A stretch of 5,304 nt of DNA from Candidatus Poribacteria bacterium (lineage in GTDB: Bacteria > Poribacteria > WGA-4E > WGA-3G). The position numbers were made by a program, and so were the translations under genes. Below the pieces are notes generated by a model, which ran no database searches, was not told the DNA's origin, and was given only the letters and a program-made list of their open reading frames with translations. Location: positions 1 through 5,304 of the forward strand of contig VYFM01000078.1 in assembly GCA_009842375.1 (NCBI GenBank). Direction: 5' to 3'. Of the stretch, positions 1-5,304 are shown piece by piece; position 1 is the stretch's first letter; every line of letters begins with the position of its first letter.

Positions 1-2367
1 CAACTGCCACTGTTTGGTTAATTTATAATCTACACTTGCATTGACAATAGAATAACTTGGAATGGGACCAGTATCACCACGATTTTTAGTTTGCTGGATA
101 TTTTCAAAATCGGTAAAGACTTCGTCCACAAACCGCATATCAACACGCATACGAAGGACATTCCAAAGTTGTTTAGATACTCCCACAGTGAAAGTATGTT
201 GTGGTGCGTAAGGTAGTTGGTTACCATTGAGTTCTACATCGACATTACCGGCGATAGTTGCTGACTTTACGATTCCATCAATGATTTCTGTCTGAAGGTA
301 TGTATATGTAAAATTAAGATCGGGTAGAATCGATACGAATTCTGATATCCCCAATCCAACTGCCATTTCAAGTCCTGATAGATTAGCTTTCCCTAAATTT
401 TTGAATGCAGTACCACGTCCGGCTGCAACTAAGTCTTGAACCGTAATCAGAAATCCCGCAGTCTCTAATGTTACCCCGCGCATCCATGATCTGAATCCCA
501 GTTCATAGTTCCAACTTTTTTCAGGTTTTAAGTCAAGTCCACCTGCCTCAACATTTTGTCCGAAGTTAGTTATTTTTAATGCTCCACTGGAGGGTGCTGT
601 ATACCCTCTATGAACGCCACCAAAGAAGTTAAAATTACCAAGCTGATAGTTTCCACCAATACCCGGCAGTAATACCGAAGAAATCTTATCTGCAAGAACG
701 GAACCGCGTAGTCTATCTACACGATCCTGTTTAAATACCTCAAACCGAGTCCCGAGCGTGAGAGTAAGGTTCTGCAATTCGAGTTGTTCTCTTGCATATA
801 GTGCTAAAGCCATTGTTTCATAGTGATGGCTTTGTCCGACGATTTTCACAGGATCTTCTGTAGAACCCGGGGTGCCTGTGTAGTAGACACCATCGCGCGC
901 ATCTGGGGCATCACCTATTTTCCTGTCGTCAATGAATCGTTCCCAGTGTACCCTACCACCGATTTCAGCACGACCAGAATTTCCACTAATACCGTGATTA
1001 AGGGTATAGTTGTGCTCAATTCCACCAACGTAGAAAGTGCGAAGTATACCGAAATTGCTTTTCCCATTACCTGTTCTAACAAGATCACCTGTTTGGAAAT
1101 AGGGAACAGGAACCAAGGTGCCGGTTTCAAGGGCTGCTGGACGCACGAAAATATCATCTTCACGCCACCACCGACGATCAAATAGGCTCATATACATTGT
1201 CGTATTATTCACTACATTATCAGTAATTTTGTTGGTATAAATTAGGTCAACCGATGCACGTATAACCTTGAAATTATCATCCTCTTTAGGATTGAAGTTC
1301 GGATCAGTTTGGAATGTATATTCTGTTAATCCTGTGTATGTTGCATTTGAATTCTCATAATTGCCGTTTAATTTTACGTAAAGGGTCTTTTCCTCATTTA
1401 GTTTGAATAGTGTTTTTGCCGTGCCGTTAACCTGATCAAACGTATTGTTTTCTCTAAATCCATCTCCGTGTTTGTAAAGAAGTTGGAGATCTGACAATAC
1501 CTTTTCGGGATTTCCAATACCTTTCAACTCTGAAAAAGCACTATAATAACCGTTATTGCCAACTGTTATTTGATTCGCTAACCCGCCAACTCCACCAGGT
1601 TTTCGTGTCGTGTAATTGATCACTCCACCCATAGTTTGAGGTCCGTATCGGATTGCAGCACTACCTTTAACGACTTCAACCGCGTCAATTCGGTCTGCAG
1701 GTGGATTGTAATAGGCATTCGGATAAATATATACAGCAGGTTGAATCGGCACACCATCTTCAAGTATAAGGACGCGAGCACTTCGGCGAGGATTTAAGCC
1801 TCTAATACCAACACTCAAGCGTGAGTTTCCAAAACCATCATCAGCATAACCGTTAATACCCGGAATGAATTCAAGCAATTCTTGTGTTCCGACAGGATTA
1901 ATTAAGTCGACTAGGTCTGGTTCTAACTTGCTCATCGTGCCAGTTAACGTTTTATGTTCACGCAGTGATTGACCGATGATTTCTATCGGAGCTAATTCAA
2001 ATGGTTGTCTTGATAACGCTATCTCTAAATTATTGGGTGATTGTGAGGTAAGAGAAAGTAATTTGCTGTAGGAATTATAACCTGCTGAACGAACCCGAAT
2101 CAGGTAGTCCGCTTGGACATTCAGCGTAAACTGAAATCTACCATCTTTTGCGGTAGTTGTCTCTTCCAGAACTTGTCCATCAGATTCTATCTTGACAATA
2201 GCAATCGAAATAGGGTTTCCTGTTTCTTTGTCAACCACTTTACCGCTAATTTCAGTAGAACCTTGGCAAAAATGTGACGTGCTGAAAAGAAGGGTAATAA
2301 CGATTAAGATCTGTACAGTTTTATAGCAAATTATTGATCTGCAGACTCCGACAAAAAATTGATGCAT
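1..2367 (-). CDS. TonB-dependent outer-membrane receptor, FecA-like, with N-terminal carboxypeptidase-regulatory-like domain (C-terminus cut by window edge)
   Basis: I translated this frame by hand. It is open without a stop from ATG 2367 to base 1, giving 789 residues with the C-terminus missing. Residues 1-36 form a signal peptide with a hydrophobic core near 18-29. Residues about 38-118 look like a carboxypeptidase-regulatory-like beta-sandwich (EISGKVVDKETGNPI, then DGRFQF). A TonB-box-like stretch, LAPIEIIG, lies near 125-132. The plug domain spans about 135-260 and carries GIRGLNPRRSARVLILEDGV (187-206) and GSAAIRYGPQTMGGVIN (235-251), closely resembling the FecA-type plug. The remainder reads as beta-barrel, with LKPEKSWNYELGF (613-625) and LPYAPQHTFTVG near 718-729. 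FecA-type receptors import ferric chelates across the outer membrane using TonB energy. The ligand here is not determined, and no STN signalling domain is seen. The start has an AGGA site 6 nt upstream. It is the last gene of the cluster in view. Probably only the final one to three barrel strands are missing. Confidence 0.95.
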   Translation of the reverse strand, partial: MHQFFVGVCRSIICYKTVQILIVITLLFSTSHFCQGSTEISGKVVDKETGNPISIAIVKIESDGQVLEETTTAKDGRFQFTLNVQADYLIRVRSAGYNSYSKLLSLTSQSPNNLEIALSRQPFELAPIEIIGQSLREHKTLTGTMSKLEPDLVDLINPVGTQELLEFIPGINGYADDGFGNSRLSVGIRGLNPRRSARVLILEDGVPIQPAVYIYPNAYYNPPADRIDAVEVVKGSAAIRYGPQTMGGVINYTTRKPGGVGGLANQITVGNNGYYSAFSELKGIGNPEKVLSDLQLLYKHGDGFRENNTFDQVNGTAKTLFKLNEEKTLYVKLNGNYENSNATYTGLTEYTFQTDPNFNPKEDDNFKVIRASVDLIYTNKITDNVVNNTTMYMSLFDRRWWREDDIFVRPAALETGTLVPVPYFQTGDLVRTGNGKSNFGILRTFYVGGIEHNYTLNHGISGNSGRAEIGGRVHWERFIDDRKIGDAPDARDGVYYTGTPGSTEDPVKIVGQSHHYETMALALYAREQLELQNLTLTLGTRFEVFKQDRVDRLRGSVLADKISSVLLPGIGGNYQLGNFNFFGGVHRGYTAPSSGALKITNFGQNVEAGGLDLKPEKSWNYELGFRSWMRGVTLETAGFLITVQDLVAAGRGTAFKNLGKANLSGLEMAVGLGISEFVSILPDLNFTYTYLQTEIIDGIVKSATIAGNVDVELNGNQLPYAPQHTFTVGVSKQLWNVLRMRVDMRFVDEVFTDFENIQQTKNRGDTGPIPSYSIVNASVDYKLTKQWQL

Positions 2368-2373
2368 GTTGTA

Positions 2374-2377
2374 TCCT
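2374..2377 (-). promoter_or_regulatory. Ribosome binding site of the TonB-dependent receptor
   Basis: AGGA lies 6 nt before the ATG at 2367, inside the 16-nt gap after the stop of the small lipoprotein gene. The short gap suggests that ribosomes finishing the upstream gene could feed the receptor start. It supports choosing this ATG. Confidence 0.7.
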
Positions 2378-2383
2378 ATACTT

Positions 2384-2638
2384 TCAAAAGCGTTTTGGGT
2401 TTGTAATTTTATGACGTTTATTGTTTATTTCATTGTGTTGTTGATCATTTGCTGTGTTTTCTGTGTTTCCGGTTGTCGTAGTAGGAATATTCGTATTGCC
2501 ATAACTACCACCCGCTTCTTCAGCGACCTCAACTTGGGGTGAGAGTATGGGATCGCTTTCACAGCCACACAAAGAAAGGCTGGTAATTATAATCAGTAAC
2601 AACAATAGTTTCCTGAGTATGATAAACATTTGGTTCAT
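2384..2638 (-). CDS. Small lipoprotein of unknown function (84 aa)
   Basis: I do not recognise a family. The protein opens with Arg-Lys and a strongly hydrophobic segment (residues 5-23), then LCGC, which fits a lipobox with lipidation at Cys26. The predicted mature part is therefore only about 59 residues. It has an acidic stretch (VEVAEEAGG, about 36-44), a Thr/Asn-rich low-complexity middle (about 48-64) and a basic, Asn-rich end (NNKRHKITNPKRF). No cysteine remains after the lipidated one, and no haem or metal motif is obvious. A good AAGGA site lies 8 nt before ATG 2638. It sits 25 nt after the dihaem oxidoreductase stop and 16 nt before the receptor start, on the same strand, so it is probably co-transcribed and may serve the same envelope system. 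The spacing, ribosome site and signal peptide argue for a real gene. The low-complexity body leaves some doubt and allows that it is a decayed remnant. Confidence 0.72.
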   Translation of the reverse strand: MNQMFIILRKLLLLLIIITSLSLCGCESDPILSPQVEVAEEAGGSYGNTNIPTTTTGNTENTANDQQHNEINNKRHKITNPKRF

Positions 2639-2646
2639 CTTCTAAA

Positions 2647-2651
2647 TCCTT
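2647..2651 (-). promoter_or_regulatory. Ribosome binding site of the small lipoprotein
   Basis: AAGGA lies 8 nt before ATG 2638 in the 25-nt gap after the dihaem oxidoreductase stop. It supports translation of this otherwise unrecognised gene from the first ATG rather than from the in-frame ATG three codons later. Confidence 0.65.
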
Positions 2652-2663
2652 ATATTCAGATTA

Positions 2664-4067
2664 TTACAATGATTCTAAAAATGCGATCAATGCATCGCGT
2701 TCCGTCTTTGTCATTTCCAAGACCGTTTGCCGTGATTTTTCTGCTTCACCACCGTGCCAGAGTACGGCTTCCATCAGGTCTCGTGCTCTACCATCATGAA
2801 GAAAGTTGGTATGTCCATTAACAGTTCTAACCAAGCCTATACCCCACAGCGGAGGAGTTCTCCATTCTGTACCACTTGCATGAAAATCGGGACGATTGTC
2901 TGCTAAGTCTGGTCCCATGTCGTGCAGCAACAGGTCTGTGTAAGGGTGGATCGTTTGATTACTAACAGAAGGGACACCCGACAAAGCACCTGTCCTTAGC
3001 GTTGGAATATGACAACTTGCACATTGTGCTTGTGCGAAAAGCTGCTCTCCGTGCAAAACTTGTGGGTCATTCACATTTCTGCGTGCAGGGACAGCAAGCG
3101 TTTGTACGTAAAACGTTACAACATCTAATATTTCATCGCTGACCTCTGGTCGTGCGTTGTTTACAGTGAGTTGTGGTTGACCAAAGGAATTCTCAAATAA
3201 AAAGAGTGATGTTGTTAGTCCCATATCATCGTGATACGCAGAGGCAACCTGTTGAAGGAGTGTTGGTTGGTTTGCTTTCCATCCAAAACGACCAAGTGTG
3301 TAATGTTTTTTGACCATATCCCATACAAAATTTGGTTTACCGGAAATACCATCTCCGTTTACATCTGCCTCATCAGTATAACTTAGAATCGTTTCTTCAG
3401 GAATTGCCTCTAACAGTCCGAGTCCAAATACAACTGGGGCTACACGAGGTGATACTTGGACATCTTCAGGTAGCTGCTGATAGGAATTCGTTATGGTATA
3501 ATTTGGATAACGAAGATGTACACGCGTTCTGTCTTCTGTTGTTATCGTTTCCTCATGATATTCAATTTTGACAGAACCTTCTGCTGGAGTGCCGTAGATT
3601 GCACGGTTGTTTAGTTGTGTTCCGTAGCCCGGAACAGGAATAGGGGGTTTTCCGGATTCGTCGTTTTCAGTATCGGGTAGACTTAGTCTGAAGAGCATGG
3701 ATACAAATTTCTCATCAACTGTTGGTGGTCGTCCACGACCATCACGAGCATGACAGTTTATACATGAAACATTGTTGTAAATAGGTCCCAAACCAGGGTT
3801 AACCACTGCAGGAGCTGTAACAAAGACCGCTTCAAATTCAACATCACCTTCCAAATGTTTTTCAAATGCTGCAGCAGAAAGATTAGGGGCTGGTATTGAG
3901 AACGCATGACTTGATGCATCAAAAATAGTTGTCTCTCCACCGGAAAGTGGACCTGTGGAAACTAAAGGAGAGTCATATTCAAAGACATCCATAGGTGCTT
4001 CTGAGTTACACCCAACCACAAGAGATACAATGAGGATGAGATATATGACAGCGAGATACTTTTTCAT
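2664..4067 (-). CDS. Dihaem c-type cytochrome lipoprotein, DUF1111/DHOR family (putative di-haem oxidoreductase)
   Basis: This 467-residue protein is exported and probably lipid-anchored. The signal segment is MKKYLAVIYLILIVSLVVGC, with a lipobox ending at Cys20. The start at 4067 is chosen because the frame continues upstream to a GTG at 4145, but those 26 residues would bury the signal peptide. The ribosome site at 4067 is weak. Two c-type haem motifs are visible: CINCH at 102-106 and CASCH at 349-353, which puts one haem in each half as in the family. Other family-like blocks are NPGLGPIYNN (90-99), VNGDGISGKPN (236-246, a possible Ca-binding loop), WRTPPLWG (402-409) and FLHDGRA (422-428). 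The last two resemble the MauG / cytochrome c peroxidase C-terminal region. The family is annotated as dihaem oxidoreductase or 'thiol oxidoreductase', but its reaction is poorly established. It lies downstream of an imelysin gene, a recurrent pairing in iron-regulated loci. A role in redox handling of imported iron is inferred. Confidence 0.93.
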   Translation of the reverse strand: MKKYLAVIYLILIVSLVVGCNSEAPMDVFEYDSPLVSTGPLSGGETTIFDASSHAFSIPAPNLSAAAFEKHLEGDVEFEAVFVTAPAVVNPGLGPIYNNVSCINCHARDGRGRPPTVDEKFVSMLFRLSLPDTENDESGKPPIPVPGYGTQLNNRAIYGTPAEGSVKIEYHEETITTEDRTRVHLRYPNYTITNSYQQLPEDVQVSPRVAPVVFGLGLLEAIPEETILSYTDEADVNGDGISGKPNFVWDMVKKHYTLGRFGWKANQPTLLQQVASAYHDDMGLTTSLFLFENSFGQPQLTVNNARPEVSDEILDVVTFYVQTLAVPARRNVNDPQVLHGEQLFAQAQCASCHIPTLRTGALSGVPSVSNQTIHPYTDLLLHDMGPDLADNRPDFHASGTEWRTPPLWGIGLVRTVNGHTNFLHDGRARDLMEAVLWHGGEAEKSRQTVLEMTKTERDALIAFLESL

Positions 4068-4084
4068 ACCTATTGCTAAGTTTG

Positions 4085-4110
4085 TGGGAACAGTGCAGAG
4101 ACTGTTCCCA
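4085..4110. repeat. Perfect 10-bp inverted repeat with 6-nt spacer between imelysin and dihaem genes
   Basis: The arms TGGGAACAGT (4085-4094) and ACTGTTCCCA (4101-4110) are exact reverse complements around GCAGAG. On the minus-strand transcript this forms a strong hairpin ending 17 nt before the chosen start of the dihaem gene and about 47 nt after the imelysin stop. No T-run follows on either strand, so it lacks the form of an intrinsic terminator. It could be an mRNA processing or stability element that sets relative expression of the two genes, a translation-control hairpin, or an operator for a dimeric regulator. It does not match the Fur consensus. The structure is certain; the function is unknown. 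Confidence 0.75.
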
Positions 4111-4157
4111 TCAAAACGAAGTAGTCTTGCGTGCTGACTAAACACACGTAGATTGTA

Positions 4158-5237
4158 TTAATTAAATTCACTTTCCTGAACGAGTGGGAGTATATCTTGT
4201 TCAAGCGTTAGTTGAACCTTACTAACAGTATCAATAGCTGCCTGAACTGCTGAACAGTTCGTTGTAATTGAATCACGGAAGGGGTCTGGAATCACCCCGA
4301 TGGTGTTAATTGCGTTCTGTACTTCTGACTGAAAGCGGGAATCTAAGTCGGTATCTTTACCGTTCACAAATTCGTTTAACCCTTGTCCGTCAATCATGAA
4401 TTTTCCCATATAGACGTTCTGAATTCCTCTAATATTGTCTTGGAAATCTGAGATAGAGTTAAAACTGAATTGAGACTCAACCAGGGTTGTGTTCTCTTCA
4501 TTGTAGGGGTCCGAGATCTTACCATTTGCCACTTCATCGGCAATGGTAATCATACCGTTAACTATTTCTTGCACCGCAGAACTCTGTGAGGGATAAACTG
4601 CATTTCCCTCACCAGCAGAGGCGACAGTATTGACAAAGTTTTCACCTTCTGGTGCCCAAGCCATTTTTAGTTGTGAAGTGCTGTCTTTTAGATTCATTGT
4701 CGACGATACGAGGTATTCCAATTCACGATCCGTTATATCTGATGCCATGCGCTGGTCACCATCACGGAAGAGTAGAAACTCAATTGTGTGGAATCCTTTC
4801 TGTGTGTCCTCTAATCCACTGACATATTCTACTGTCAATTCATCATTACTATCCAATACAGATTGTAGATTGACATGATCCACAGGCCAACTGTCTAAAG
4901 CAGGATCAAGTCCTTGTGTATCAACAGGACCGAACAGAAATGCCTCACTCTGTTCCCATGGTGTTCTCGTTGCTATCCATGCCTGTTGTGCTGTTTCAAG
5001 GTTTGCTTGGGTGGTATCAGCATCCAATGCTTTGACAGCTGCTAATAATTCATCCGCCTTGTTATCTAAATCTGTGTAAGTTGCTAAAACAATGGTGTTT
5101 GCAAAATCACTTAACATTGTACTGGCGTCAAAAGCCTCAACTTGATCGTCATCATCATCATCGCCTCCACATCCTACTACGAAAGCAGACGCGAGTATCA
5201 GACAACAAAATATTGTCCAAATTTTAATTAACTTCAT
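4158..5237 (-). CDS. Imelysin-like lipoprotein (peptidase M75 / ICMP family)
   Basis: This 359-residue protein begins with a lipoprotein signal (MKLIKIWTIFCC to FVVGC, lipidation at Cys23), followed directly by GGDDDDDD. The imelysin domain covers about 38-350. The family signature GxHxxE appears as GFHTIEFLLF at 148-157, with His150 and Glu153. Earlier conserved-looking blocks are AWIATRTPWEQSEAFLFGP (86-104) and SWPVDHVN (116-123). Imelysin-like proteins are envelope proteins linked to iron uptake (IrpA, and the C-terminal domain of EfeO). Many are thought to bind metal through the GxHxxE site rather than act as peptidases. This one has no cupredoxin domain, so it is not an EfeO. Start choice: the frame extends to a GTG at 5267 that lies inside a terminator-like hairpin, whereas ATG 5237 has GGAGA 5 nt upstream and opens a clean lipoprotein signal. 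It is the first complete gene of the cluster; its partner downstream is the dihaem protein. Metal specificity cannot be read from the sequence. Confidence 0.94.
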   Translation of the reverse strand: MKLIKIWTIFCCLILASAFVVGCGGDDDDDDQVEAFDASTMLSDFANTIVLATYTDLDNKADELLAAVKALDADTTQANLETAQQAWIATRTPWEQSEAFLFGPVDTQGLDPALDSWPVDHVNLQSVLDSNDELTVEYVSGLEDTQKGFHTIEFLLFRDGDQRMASDITDRELEYLVSSTMNLKDSTSQLKMAWAPEGENFVNTVASAGEGNAVYPSQSSAVQEIVNGMITIADEVANGKISDPYNEENTTLVESQFSFNSISDFQDNIRGIQNVYMGKFMIDGQGLNEFVNGKDTDLDSRFQSEVQNAINTIGVIPDPFRDSITTNCSAVQAAIDTVSKVQLTLEQDILPLVQESEFN

Positions 5238-5242
5238 AAAAA

Positions 5243-5247
5243 TCTCC
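5243..5247 (-). promoter_or_regulatory. Ribosome binding site deciding the imelysin start
   Basis: GGAGA lies 5 nt before ATG 5237. It overlaps the in-frame ATG at 5249 and so argues against that start. It places translation initiation just 20 nt downstream of the terminator-like hairpin. Confidence 0.75.
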
Positions 5248-5258
5248 ATTTTTATTCT

Positions 5259-5283
5259 AAAAAACACGCGGTTTCCAACCGCG
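5259..5283 (-). terminator. Intrinsic-terminator-like hairpin just before the imelysin gene
   Basis: On the minus strand CGCGGTT (5283-5277), loop GGA, AACCGCG (5273-5267) form a perfect 7-bp GC-rich stem, followed by TG and six T (5264-5259). This is the classical form of a Rho-independent terminator reading leftward. It would end a gene lying to the right of the window. Because it is only 20 nt before the imelysin ribosome site, it may instead act as a leaky terminator or attenuator in the operon leader. No clear regulatory alternative fold can be judged, because the upstream sequence is cut off. Confidence 0.75.
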
Positions 5284-5287
5284 AATG

Positions 5288-5304
5288 TTAGTATTGAAAT
5301 CCAA
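5288..5304 (-). CDS. Possible C-terminal tail of an upstream gene (partial)
   Basis: One minus-strand frame reads Gly-Phe-Gln-Tyr then TAA (stop at 5290-5288), and the terminator stem begins 4 nt later. A stop closely followed by a terminator is the usual arrangement. A short ending with a terminal aromatic residue would suit an outer-membrane beta-barrel protein. Only four codons are visible, so this is a weak guess; the stretch could be plain intergenic DNA. Confidence 0.22.

Noticed and set aside
30..227. Minus-strand open frame of 65 codons with a hydrophobic look
   Set aside because: It is an out-of-frame shadow of the receptor C-terminal barrel strands, and the receptor frame continues intact through it.
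823..1185. Plus-strand open frame of 120 codons
   Set aside because: It lies wholly antisense to the receptor barrel, whose frame carries recognisable conserved blocks. It has no recognisable domain.
1..2367. Possible frameshift or pseudogene in the receptor
   Set aside because: Codon-by-codon translation from 2367 to 1 showed one uninterrupted frame. The gene is only truncated by the window edge.
2639..2663. Separate promoter or terminator between the dihaem gene and the small lipoprotein
   Set aside because: The 25-nt gap contains a ribosome site but no hairpin and no room for a promoter.
2384..4067. Methanobactin-type MbnP/MbnH pair next to a TonB receptor
   Set aside because: The large protein matches DUF1111 blocks rather than MbnH, and the small lipoprotein has no MbnP-like tryptophan or metal-ligand pattern and is far too short.
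4085..4110. Inverted repeat as an intrinsic terminator of the imelysin gene
   Set aside because: No T-rich run follows the stem on either strand, so the essential second element is missing.
4068..4145. Longer dihaem protein starting at GTG 4145
   Set aside because: It would add 26 residues before a clear lipoprotein signal and translate through the inverted repeat. The start at 4067 fits much better despite its weak ribosome site.
4158..5237. EfeO-type iron transporter component
   Set aside because: There is only an imelysin domain. No cupredoxin domain is present, and no EfeU or EfeB gene is nearby in the window.
5238..5267. Longer imelysin protein starting at GTG 5267 or ATG 5249
   Set aside because: GTG 5267 lies in the terminator stem, and ATG 5249 overlaps the ribosome site of ATG 5237. 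The shorter start gives a canonical lipoprotein signal.

Overview
The window holds one tightly packed minus-strand gene cluster from a Gram-negative bacterium. It encodes an outer-membrane TonB-dependent receptor, at least two and probably three lipoproteins, and a periplasmic-type c-type dihaem protein. Base composition is moderately AT-rich. The receptor has an N-terminal carboxypeptidase-regulatory-like domain, and one lipoprotein has a Gly-Gly-poly-Asp tract just after its lipidated cysteine. Both traits are common in Bacteroidota and related FCB-type lineages but also occur elsewhere, so the phylum is not settled by the sequence.

Reading in the direction of transcription (right to left): the right edge carries a GC-rich hairpin plus T-run with the form of an intrinsic terminator, possibly preceded by the last codons of another gene. 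Next come an imelysin / M75-family lipoprotein (start reassigned to 5237), a 90-bp gap with a perfect 10-bp inverted repeat, and a DUF1111/DHOR-family dihaem oxidoreductase lipoprotein (start reassigned to 4067). After 25 bp comes a small unrecognised lipoprotein, and after 16 bp a FecA-like TonB-dependent receptor that stays open to base 1 and is cut by the window edge. No coding capacity on the plus strand is convincing.

Imelysin-like proteins and DUF1111 dihaem proteins are known genomic partners in iron-regulated loci, and the receptor's plug resembles ferric-citrate-type receptors. The simplest reading is an iron (or other metal-chelate) acquisition operon. The receptor would import the complex across the outer membrane, while the lipid-anchored imelysin and dihaem proteins bind metal or carry out redox chemistry at the membrane surface. 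Substrate and mechanism are inference. The least explained parts are the small lipoprotein and the two inverted repeats, one before each of the first two genes.
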